Assembly (NCBI GenBank): GCA_928722015.1
Contig: CAKMWI010000001.1
Location: 1-42,806 of the forward strand
Source of the DNA: Candidatus Gastranaerophilales bacterium
GTDB lineage: Bacteria; Cyanobacteriota; Vampirovibrionia; Gastranaerophilales; Gastranaerophilaceae
Direction of reading: 5' to 3'
Length of the DNA stretch: 42,806 nucleotides
Made by a program: the position numbers and the translations under genes. Every line of letters starts with the position of its first letter. Positions within the stretch are counted from its first letter, which is position 1. Below the pieces are notes generated by a model. It worked only from the letters and a program-made list of their open reading frames with translations, did not search any database and was not told the origin of the DNA. Below are positions 6,625 through 13,597 of this stretch, in pieces.

Positions 6625-7425
6625 TTATATATCCAATTTTGTAGAATTCATACAGTTACAATGATTCTGTTCATGTGGAATATTTTCTATCATAGTAAAT
6701 AATAAAGATTTTAAATTCGCCACATTGTTATTAAATACTTCAATAACAGCATCATGAGAAACAGGAGGAACATCCCCTACCAGCCCCGCATCATAATCAG
6801 TAATAAGTGAAATATTTAAAGGACACATATCCAATTCTTTAACAAGATAAGCTTCAGGATAAGCTGTCATATTAATAACTTGCCACCCTTGCTTTGTAAA
6901 GAAAGCAGACTCAGCTTTTGTTGAAAAACGCGGCCCATTAATTACAACAACAGTTCCTGATTCATGAACAGTAATACCGAGTTTTTTGCCTGTTTCAATA
7001 GCTAAATTTCTCAATTCCGGACAATATGTATCTGCAGGAGACGGATGTTGAACAACCGGTCCTTCAAAAAAAGTTGTTTTTCTGCCATCTGTCCAATCAA
7101 CAAATTGATCACAAATAACAAAATCACCAGGTTTTACTTCTTTTTGCAAACTACCTGCAGCACAAGGTGAAATTACTCGTTTACAACCTAGATGTTTCAT
7201 TGCCCAAACATTTGCCCTGTAATTTACAAGATGAGGTGGAATTGAATGATTGCGTCCATGTCTTGGCATAAATGCTACATTATGATTTCCTATCTTACCT
7301 AAAAACACATTATCACTGGTTTCGCCATAAGGTGTTTTTACAGATATTTCTTCAATATTGTCTAAAAAGCTATAAAAACCTGAACCGCCAAAAACTCCAA
7401 CTGTTGCTTTATTTAATATTTCCAT
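6625..7425 (-). CDS. mtnP: S-methyl-5'-thioadenosine phosphorylase (purine nucleoside phosphorylase family 2)
   Basis: 266 aa, usual for the family. It begins with GVFGGSGFYSFL, with the phosphate-binding residues and MPRHGRNHSIPPHLVNYRANVWA. The substrate pocket motif INMTAYPEAYLVKELDMC and the LITDYDAG Asp pair indicate methylthioadenosine or adenine-nucleoside use rather than inosine. The enzyme splits MTA into adenine and methylthioribose-1-phosphate, recycling the by-product of polyamine synthesis; speD at 22111 is the matching upstream step. The C-terminus is longer than most (HNCNCMNS, two close Cys). Some members accept inosine, so exact substrate is not certain. It leads the YggT-YggT-trkA run. 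Confidence 0.9.
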   Translation of the reverse strand: MEILNKATVGVFGGSGFYSFLDNIEEISVKTPYGETSDNVFLGKIGNHNVAFMPRHGRNHSIPPHLVNYRANVWAMKHLGCKRVISPCAAGSLQKEVKPGDFVICDQFVDWTDGRKTTFFEGPVVQHPSPADTYCPELRNLAIETGKKLGITVHESGTVVVINGPRFSTKAESAFFTKQGWQVINMTAYPEAYLVKELDMCPLNISLITDYDAGLVGDVPPVSHDAVIEVFNNNVANLKSLLFTMIENIPHEQNHCNCMNSTKLDI

Positions 7426-7648
7426 AGTTATCTTCCACCCTCACTGTCTGCTTTCTACTAAACATATATATAATTATGTACAGATATTCTACAATATAAA
7501 AAACAAATATTCAATCAATAAATAAAACTTCATATTCTTAAGCCAAATGGCTAATACAGGATTGTACATACTACTAATTTCAAAAAGCGTATATATTACA
7601 TTTAATATAATTAATCTTTTTCATACTTCCAGCTATTCTTAATTCAAC

Positions 7649-7673
7649 GAGCCTATTACAGGCTCTTTTTTTT
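7649..7673 (+). terminator. Rho-independent terminator within the leader of the SMR gene
   Basis: GAGCCT-ATTAC-AGGCTC hairpin followed by eight T, a textbook terminator in the plus direction. No plus-strand gene ends upstream (mtnP is on the other strand), and the SMR start codon is only 43 bases downstream. It therefore looks like an attenuator or the end of an unannotated small RNA between 7440 and 7648. Confidence 0.75.
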
Positions 7674-7715
7674 AATGCTATGATTAGACAGAGTTATAAA
7701 AAGAAAGGAATCACT

Positions 7716-8039
7716 ATGAGCGGACTATTTCTAACTATGGCGATATTGTTTGAAGTTAGCGGCACTCTAATGCTGAAATTTTCTAACGGTTTTAAAATTA
7801 TATTACCAGGTATCCTGTTTATAATTTTTTATGCTATAAGCTTTTATTTTCTTTCAATTGCACTTAAAGAAATAGATATAGGGATAGCCTATGCAATTTG
7901 GTGTGCTGTAGGAATGACACTTGTAGCCATCTTAGGGATAGTCTTATTTCATGAACCTGTTAATCTTATTAAAATCTTATCTATTATATTTATAATAATA
8001 GGGACAGTAGGATTAAAATTAAGCAATTCGTTTTCTTAA
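7716..8039 (+). CDS. Small multidrug resistance (SMR/EmrE-like) transporter
   Basis: 107 aa, four membrane helices. The start at 7716 is preferred because AAGAAAGGA precedes it and MSGLFLTMAILFEVSGT aligns with the SMR N-terminus. Glu13 in the first helix is the essential proton/substrate-binding carboxylate. KFSNGF, the second-helix FYAISFYFLSIAL and IAYAIWCAVGMTLVAILGI match the EmrE/Qac branch (AYAIW, GIALE-type loop) rather than the guanidinium Gdx branch. It would work as a dual-topology homodimer exporting lipophilic cations against protons. No second SMR gene is adjacent. The terminator in its leader suggests regulated read-through. Confidence 0.88.
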   Translation: MSGLFLTMAILFEVSGTLMLKFSNGFKIILPGILFIIFYAISFYFLSIALKEIDIGIAYAIWCAVGMTLVAILGIVLFHEPVNLIKILSIIFIIIGTVGLKLSNSFS

Positions 8040-8057
8040 AGCTTTGCAATAAATATA

Positions 8058-8086
8058 TTAACAAAAACTAAAGAATATGTTAAAAT
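8058..8086 (+). promoter_or_regulatory. Sigma-70-type promoter for the secreted protein gene
   Basis: TTAACA (8058-8063), a 17-base spacer and TAAAAT (8081-8086), 31 bases before the ATG at 8118, with a GAAGAGGG ribosome binding site in between. Confidence 0.55.
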
Positions 8087-8117
8087 ACAAACGAAACAGA
8101 ATGAAGAGGGATTAATT

Positions 8118-8792
8118 ATGAAGAATAAAATATTAGCAGTAATATTAACAATATTAATGACAGCGCAATTAGCATTTGCCGCACCGTTTAATGCCAATGC
8201 AAAAACAAAAAGAATCCCTGCAGGCACTAAACTTGCTCTAAAAATGTTATCTCCAATAAATACCGGATATAGTGGAAAAGGCAGTAATTTTACAGCCATG
8301 CTGGTTACAGATCAGACTGCTGATAATGATGTTATTTTACCTATGGGTTCTATCGTCAGAGGAAACATCAAAGAAATTATCCCTGCAAAAAGAATGTCAA
8401 AAGGACCAATTCTTTATCTTGATTTTGATCACGTAGTAACTCCAAATGGCCGCCAATTGCCACTATCACTGACGATTATAGGAAGAGAAGATTTAACAAA
8501 TGATGGAGGAATAACTACAACAAAAGGTTACTGGGACGCCTGGAGACAAACCTGCAAAAAATCAGGTAATGTTACTAAAAATGCAATAAATTGGGGCAAA
8601 GACGTAACCGATTCCGGCTGGCAATACGTAATTGTACCTGTAGCCGCTATAGGAGGAGCATTTGGTACAGCCGGATATTTCGTATACGACAGTATTGCAG
8701 ATGCAATAAGACTGGGTAAAGACGTTCAAATTAATTCAGAAGAAATCTTAAATGTAATACTAACAGAACCTATTGACGTTCCTGTAATTTAA
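8118..8792 (+). CDS. Secreted hypothetical protein
   Basis: 224 aa. Residues 1-22 form a clear Sec signal peptide (KNK, hydrophobic core, cleavage after AFA). The mature part is rich in beta pattern, with LPMGSIVRGNIKEIIPAKR followed by LYLDFDHVVTPNGRQLPL. That arrangement (low-complexity start, LPxGS, xGxIxxI, hydrophobic strand, P-x-G-R/K-x-x-P) is seen in periplasmic proteins with a TrbI/VirB10-like or SH3-like fold, but I cannot assign a family. A hydrophobic glycine-rich stretch near residues 175-195 (VPVAAIGGAFGTAGYFVYD) could associate with membrane. It is followed 10 bases later by the TPR gene, so the two are likely one operon. Confidence 0.75.
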   Translation: MKNKILAVILTILMTAQLAFAAPFNANAKTKRIPAGTKLALKMLSPINTGYSGKGSNFTAMLVTDQTADNDVILPMGSIVRGNIKEIIPAKRMSKGPILYLDFDHVVTPNGRQLPLSLTIIGREDLTNDGGITTTKGYWDAWRQTCKKSGNVTKNAINWGKDVTDSGWQYVIVPVAAIGGAFGTAGYFVYDSIADAIRLGKDVQINSEEILNVILTEPIDVPVI

Positions 8793-8802
8793 ATACATTA
8801 CT

Positions 8803-9726
8803 ATGTCTAAACTCGATAAAATAGAAGAATTACAAAAATTAATAAAGGAAGATTCCTCTAATTTTCAGGCAAGACGTCAATTAGCCGTTTTATTGATGGA
8901 TTGCGGATTTAATGAAGAAGCATTACAGCATCTTTTATATTTATCAAAGATGTTTAATTATGATGACGGAATATACTATAACCTTGGTATAGTATATGAA
9001 AAAATGAAAAAACTTGAAAAAGCAAAAGATGCATATCTTAAAACAATTGAACTCGAACCGGAATCAATCGATGCCATTTATAATCTTGGGTTGGTATATA
9101 CAGAATTAAAAGACTTTAAAAACGCAATTAAATGCTTTGAAAAAGTAATAAAAGCCGATAGTAAGGATTCAAACTCCTATTTTAACATTGGACTTGTATA
9201 TTTTAAAATGAAAGACTACATTAAAGCGGTTGATTATTTTCAAAAAACGATTGACCTCAATGATGAAGACATTTATGCCCATTTTTATATAGGTAATATA
9301 ATGAAAGAGCTTGGAGATTCAGAATCAGCAAAAGAAAAATTTGAAAAAGTAATTAGCCTTTCTCCAGACTATAGTTGGGCATATTACAACCTAGCAGTAA
9401 TTTACTATGAACAAGGGGATATTCAAAAAGCTAAAGAAAATTTAAGACAAACCATAATATTGAATCCGCTTGATGCTGAAGCCTATAAAATACTGTCCAA
9501 AATATTAGCCAAAGAGGAAAAATATGATGAAGCCATAAGCATTATGAAAGATGCAATTGCAAATTGTGAATCTTCGGGAGATTTATACTATATAACTGCT
9601 GAAATATATAAAAATATGGATAATATTCCAGACTACAAATTATACTTGAATGAAGCAATAAAACATAACCAGACATTATCTATTCCTATACAAACCGTAA
9701 AAAAAGAGCTAAATAAACTAAAATAA
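8803..9726 (+). CDS. Tetratricopeptide repeat protein
   Basis: 307 aa made almost wholly of about eight 34-residue TPR units. Typical ones read YNLGIVYEKMKKLEKAKDAYLKTIELEP and its successors, keeping the W/L-G-Y-A-F-A-P positions. There is no signal peptide and no catalytic domain. TPR arrays bind peptides and scaffold complexes; the partner is unknown. The gene lies just after a secreted protein gene and before proS, with no terminator between it and proS. Confidence 0.9.
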   Translation: MSKLDKIEELQKLIKEDSSNFQARRQLAVLLMDCGFNEEALQHLLYLSKMFNYDDGIYYNLGIVYEKMKKLEKAKDAYLKTIELEPESIDAIYNLGLVYTELKDFKNAIKCFEKVIKADSKDSNSYFNIGLVYFKMKDYIKAVDYFQKTIDLNDEDIYAHFYIGNIMKELGDSESAKEKFEKVISLSPDYSWAYYNLAVIYYEQGDIQKAKENLRQTIILNPLDAEAYKILSKILAKEEKYDEAISIMKDAIANCESSGDLYYITAEIYKNMDNIPDYKLYLNEAIKHNQTLSIPIQTVKKELNKLK

Positions 9727-9781
9727 GAATATTTTTGTGCTAAAATTAAGTCATTGGATAATATATGAGGAATAAGCTATT

Positions 9782-11518
9782 ATGAAAATGTCAAAATTAT
9801 TTGTGCAAACAATGAGGGAATTTCCTTCTGATGCAGAAGTTATATCTCATAAAATGCTTGCACGAGCCGGATATATAAAAAAATTAACATCAGGTGTATA
9901 TAACTATTTACCTCTAATGTGGAGAGTTTTAAAAAAAGTTGAAAATATTGTTCGCGAAGAAATGGATAACGCAGGCGCTCAAGAACTTTTAATGCCTTTT
10001 GTTCAACCTAAAGAATTATGGGTTGAATCAGGAAGATGGGAAGCTTACGGAAGAGAATTAATGAGGTTAAAGGACAGACATAACCGCGAAATGTGTCTTG
10101 GACCTACTCATGAAGAAATTATTACAGCGGTTGCAAGAGATGTCCTTAAATCATACAAACAACTGCCAACAAACCTATACCAAATTCAATCTAAATTCAG
10201 AGATGAAGTAAGACCTCGTTTTGGCCTTTTAAGAGGACGTGAATTCATTATGAAAGATGCATATAGCTTTGGTACATCTCAAGAAGAATTAGATAAAGAA
10301 TACAAAAATATGTGGGATACATATACTCGAATATTTAAACGCTGTGGATTAGAAACAAAAGCAGTTCAATCTGATTCAGGAGCTATCGGAGGCAGTGTTT
10401 CTCATGAATTTATGGTAATAACAGATACTGATTCCGGAGAAAATGATGTATTCTACTGCGATAAATGCGATTACGCAGCAAACTCTAACCATGCCGTATC
10501 TTCTTTGCCGGAAGCCATTGTCGATGGCAAAGAATACTTCAATAAAACCGAAATAGTTAAAACTCCAAATACGCATACTATTGAAGAGTTATCTAAGTTT
10601 TTAGATATTCCAACAACTTTGATTTTGAAATCATTAATATATATTATTGATAAAAAACCTGTTATGGCACTAATTCGAGCAGATAAAGCTGTTGAAGAAA
10701 CTAAACTTATGAATGCAGTAGGAGGAATGGATATCAGAATCGCAACTTCATGTGAGATTGAAGAATTAATGCAACAGTATGGATTCGATGCAATTCCTGG
10801 ATTTATAGGACCTAAAGGATTTGATAAACTACCAATAATTGCAGATACTACTGTTAAAAATATGAAAAATTTTGTTGTTGGGATAAATCAAAATGATGTT
10901 CACCTAGTTGGAGCTAATCTAAATGATTTAGAAATACAAAAACTACAATATGAAGATATCAGACTGGTTGAAGCAGGTGAATTATGTCCTCAATGCGGAC
11001 AACCACTTAAAGTTACCAGAGGAATAGAAGTAGGAAATATCTTTCAACTTGGAACAAAATATTCAAAACCAATGAATGCAGTCTATCTTGATGCTGATGG
11101 TAAAGCTAAACCTTATATTATGGGATGCTATGGTATTGGAATATCCAGAACAGCTGCGGCAGCAGTTGAAGCCCACCACGATGAATGGGGTATAAAATGG
11201 CCATTAGCTATTGCACCTTATCATGCAATTATTGTACCTGTAAGTACAAAAGATGAAGTTCAGATGAATATAGCCACAAAACTATATGAAGAGCTTTTGG
11301 ATAATGGTGTAGAAGCAGTCTTAGATGATAGAGATGAAAGACCTGGAGTAAAATTTAAAGATGCAGATTTAATTGGATTTCCATATAGAATTACGGTAGG
11401 GAAAACTATTTCTGAAGGAAATGTAGAATTTGTAATTCGTCAAACAGGTGAAAAAATACCAATGAAACCAGAAGAAGCTTCAAAAAGAATAATTGAAGCC
11501 GTAAAAAATATTAAATAA
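9782..11518 (+). CDS. proS: Prolyl-tRNA synthetase, bacterial type with editing domain
   Basis: 578 aa class II synthetase that charges tRNA-Pro. Motif 1 lies near residues 45-75, motif 2 is FRDEVRPRFGLLRGREFIMKD, and motif 3 is GCYGIGISRTAAAAVEAHHDE. An insertion between motifs 2 and 3 (about residues 230-390, FYCDKCDYAANSNHAV through the KPVMALIRADKAVEETKL region) is the YbaK-like INS domain that clears mis-acylated Ala-tRNA-Pro. The anticodon-binding domain (APYHAIIVPVS, VLDDRDERPGVKFKDADL) ends the protein. GAGGAA precedes the first ATG; MSKLFVQ two codons later is an alternative start. The cognate tRNA-Pro gene lies at 29965. Confidence 0.97.
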   Translation: MKMSKLFVQTMREFPSDAEVISHKMLARAGYIKKLTSGVYNYLPLMWRVLKKVENIVREEMDNAGAQELLMPFVQPKELWVESGRWEAYGRELMRLKDRHNREMCLGPTHEEIITAVARDVLKSYKQLPTNLYQIQSKFRDEVRPRFGLLRGREFIMKDAYSFGTSQEELDKEYKNMWDTYTRIFKRCGLETKAVQSDSGAIGGSVSHEFMVITDTDSGENDVFYCDKCDYAANSNHAVSSLPEAIVDGKEYFNKTEIVKTPNTHTIEELSKFLDIPTTLILKSLIYIIDKKPVMALIRADKAVEETKLMNAVGGMDIRIATSCEIEELMQQYGFDAIPGFIGPKGFDKLPIIADTTVKNMKNFVVGINQNDVHLVGANLNDLEIQKLQYEDIRLVEAGELCPQCGQPLKVTRGIEVGNIFQLGTKYSKPMNAVYLDADGKAKPYIMGCYGIGISRTAAAAVEAHHDEWGIKWPLAIAPYHAIIVPVSTKDEVQMNIATKLYEELLDNGVEAVLDDRDERPGVKFKDADLIGFPYRITVGKTISEGNVEFVIRQTGEKIPMKPEEASKRIIEAVKNIK

Positions 11519-11530
11519 ATTATACCTAAC

Positions 11531-11559
11531 AAAAAAAAGGCTATTATAGCCTTTTTTTT
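11531..11559. terminator. Bidirectional terminator between proS and gatD
   Basis: An A8 run, the hairpin GGCTATTATAGCC and a T8-9 run form a symmetric terminator between convergent genes. Confidence 0.85.
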
Positions 11560-11596
11560 GTGCCAAAATTTTGCATTACAGCTATAAATAGAAAAA

Positions 11597-12331
11597 TTAG
11601 TATGCTTTTCCTACCAATGAATTATGGGTTTGCACTTCAATATCATCATCCAACTTAGAAAGAACAAATTTTTCACCATATCTTTTTTCTAGAGCAAGTG
11701 TAATAAGAAAATCAGCGAAATGAGGATTCTTAGGCAACAAGGAACCATGAAGATATGTACCAAATACATTTTTATACCGAGCTCCCTCATACCCATCCTT
11801 ACCGTTATTACCATTTCCTACACTAACAATACCAAGCGGGACCGTATCGCCCTCAAGATAAGTCAATCCGCTATGATTTTCAAACCCAACAAGAGTATTA
11901 GGAGCCAGAAAATCAGTTTTTACCGTAACATTACCTATAAATCTTTTTCCCCCAGCAATTGTATAAGCATCCAGCAACGAAATTCCTGCCAATTTATCCT
12001 TATCATGAGGTTTGTAGTAATGCCCAAAAAGTTGATACCCGCCACAAATACCTAAAAAGACAGCACCGTCATCCCTTTGGGCCAATAACTCAGACCTATG
12101 TGAATATAATTCAGAAGCAACATCCTCCTGTTGTTTATCTTGCCCCCCACCAATAAAGTAAAGATCATGATTCTTGATATCATCACCTATATTAATTTCT
12201 TCAAAATCAACCTGAATTCCACGCCATTCACATCTTTTCTTCAGGGTAATAATATTTCCCATATCACCGTATAGATTTAAAAGTTTTGGATACAAATGAG
12301 CTATGGAAATTTTTAAATTTTTCTCTTCCAT
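11597..12331 (-). CDS. gatD: GatD-like class I glutamine amidotransferase (lipid II isoglutaminyl synthase subunit)
   Basis: 244 aa CobB/CobQ-type glutaminase domain. Nucleophile Cys96 sits in VFLGICGGYQLFG and catalytic His195 in GTYLHGSLLPKNP, matching the known GatD positions. In the known system GatD releases ammonia that MurT uses to amidate D-Glu of lipid II. Length and the opening ISIAHLYPKLLNLYGDMGN fit GatD better than cobyric acid synthase, which carries an extra N-terminal domain. No murT is adjacent, although the two are usually paired; MurT may be elsewhere. The gene is divergent from tatD and its putative -10 lies 6 bases before the ATG. Confidence 0.85.
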   Translation of the reverse strand: MEEKNLKISIAHLYPKLLNLYGDMGNIITLKKRCEWRGIQVDFEEINIGDDIKNHDLYFIGGGQDKQQEDVASELYSHRSELLAQRDDGAVFLGICGGYQLFGHYYKPHDKDKLAGISLLDAYTIAGGKRFIGNVTVKTDFLAPNTLVGFENHSGLTYLEGDTVPLGIVSVGNGNNGKDGYEGARYKNVFGTYLHGSLLPKNPHFADFLITLALEKRYGEKFVLSKLDDDIEVQTHNSLVGKAY

Positions 12332-12337
12332 ATAATC

Positions 12338-12346
12338 ATTGTATCA
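12338..12346 (-). promoter_or_regulatory. Extended -10 promoter abutting the gatD start (likely leaderless)
   Basis: On the minus strand TGATACAAT (TGn plus TACAAT) ends 6 bases before the ATG, which puts the expected transcription start on the start codon. No Shine-Dalgarno is present and no convincing -35 is seen. Confidence 0.5.
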
Positions 12347-12389
12347 CAATCAACAAAAAATTTTAAACAGGTGAACATATAAAATCACA

Positions 12390-12398
12390 TGATATAAT
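12390..12398 (+). promoter_or_regulatory. Extended -10 promoter abutting the tatD start (likely leaderless)
   Basis: TGATATAAT (TGn plus perfect TATAAT) ends 6 bases before the ATG at 12405. No ribosome binding site lies in between, so the mRNA would begin at or next to the start codon. Confidence 0.55.
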
Positions 12399-12404
12399 TG
12401 AAGT

Positions 12405-13178
12405 ATGAACAATATAAAAATAGTAAATACTCACTCTCATGTAAATATGTTAAAAGAAACTAATATAGAGCAAGCTATTGATAATGCTCAAAAAGAAGGT
12501 ATTTTAACTATTATACCGTCAACAAATAATAAAGATATTTTTGAAATAGATAATTTTATAAAACCATACACAAATATATATGGCTACATAGGAATATATC
12601 CGGAAGAATCCAAATATTTTACGGATAAAACCCTTAATGATATGGAAGAAATAATAAAACACAATAGAAAAATAATAGGTATTGGAGAAATCGGACTTGA
12701 TTACTATTGGGACAAATCATTTAAAGAACTTCAAAAAGAAGTCTTTATTAAACAAATTAAATTTGCCAATCAAATGAATTTACCAATAAATATTCACTGC
12801 AGAGATGCATATTTTGACACTCTTGAAATTTTAAAAAAACACAACAGAAATTCAAAAGCTATTTTACATTGTTTTTCCGGCAGCCTTGAATTTGCAAAAG
12901 AGTGTATTAAAAATGGAATCTATATAGCACTCGGTGGAGTTGTTACTTTTAAAAATGCAAAAAAAACAAAAGAAGTTGCCCAAAATATTCCTTTGGAATT
13001 TATGTTACTTGAAACAGATGATCCGTATTTGGCACCAGTTCCATACAGAGGTAAAGAAAATCAGCCTCTGTACGTAAAATATGTAGCTGAAGAAATTGCA
13101 AAACTTAGAAATATTAGCACAGAAACCGTATACAAAATAACAACACAAAATGCATTTAAAATATTTAACTTCACTTAA
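12405..13178 (+). CDS. TatD family metal-dependent hydrolase
   Basis: 257 aa TIM-barrel hydrolase of the TatD DNase/YcfH family. Metal ligands visible are His-x-His (NTHSHVN), Glu in GIGEIGLDYYWD, His in INIHCRDA, His in LHCFSG and Asp in LLETDDPYLAP. The usual G-x-H-P motif reads GIYPEE here, so the His is replaced by Tyr; that position is not one of the main metal ligands. Members act as 3'-5' exonucleases or D-aminoacyl-tRNA deacylase-like enzymes, and the true substrate cannot be told. It ends 4 bases inside the convergent hypothetical gene. Confidence 0.9.
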   Translation: MNNIKIVNTHSHVNMLKETNIEQAIDNAQKEGILTIIPSTNNKDIFEIDNFIKPYTNIYGYIGIYPEESKYFTDKTLNDMEEIIKHNRKIIGIGEIGLDYYWDKSFKELQKEVFIKQIKFANQMNLPINIHCRDAYFDTLEILKKHNRNSKAILHCFSGSLEFAKECIKNGIYIALGGVVTFKNAKKTKEVAQNIPLEFMLLETDDPYLAPVPYRGKENQPLYVKYVAEEIAKLRNISTETVYKITTQNAFKIFNFT

Positions 13179-13597
13179 TTTAACTTCACTGTTTCCGGCT
13201 TATTCTGAACATTTAAGTCAACATATTTAAATATATTCAAAACAATTCCCGGTTGAAAAAAATAATTATTGTCTTCTGGTGTAATTTTTAACATTCCCTG
13301 ATTTGTATTCACGTTTGTAACAGTAGCCAAGAACCTTTTATTTACAGCTGTAAACAAAACATATCCTGATGTTGACTGAATTTCTTCAACAGTAAATCGA
13401 TTTGCATTTATTGCAGCAATTGTTAAATATAACAATGAAACATTATCAGTATTGAACACTTTTGTACAACTTTCATAAGGTACATTTTGCGCAGTAATTA
13501 AAGTGCTTAAATTCATTAATTCTGCAGAAAATGTCGGAATGCATGTTCCACACAATATGCATGCCATTATTAATATAAATTTTAAGATTCTTTCCAT
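13175..13597 (-). CDS. Small secreted hypothetical protein
   Basis: 140 aa. Residues 1-25 are a signal peptide (hydrophobic MACILCGTCIPTFSA). The Cys residues in it give a weak lipobox possibility, but the AXA-like end favours signal peptidase I. The remainder is a short beta-rich domain without recognised motifs. Its start overlaps the last 16 bases of polA, so it is translationally coupled to it. I do not recognise a family. Confidence 0.7.
   Translation of the reverse strand: MERILKFILIMACILCGTCIPTFSAELMNLSTLITAQNVPYESCTKVFNTDNVSLLYLTIAAINANRFTVEEIQSTSGYVLFTAVNKRFLATVTNVNTNQGMLKITPEDNNYFFQPGIVLNIFKYVDLNVQNKPETVKLN

Noticed and set aside
7440..7680. Guanidine riboswitch before the SMR gene
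   Set aside because: I could not find the conserved ykkC-type blocks or the paired ACGR loops of the mini form. Only the terminator is evident.
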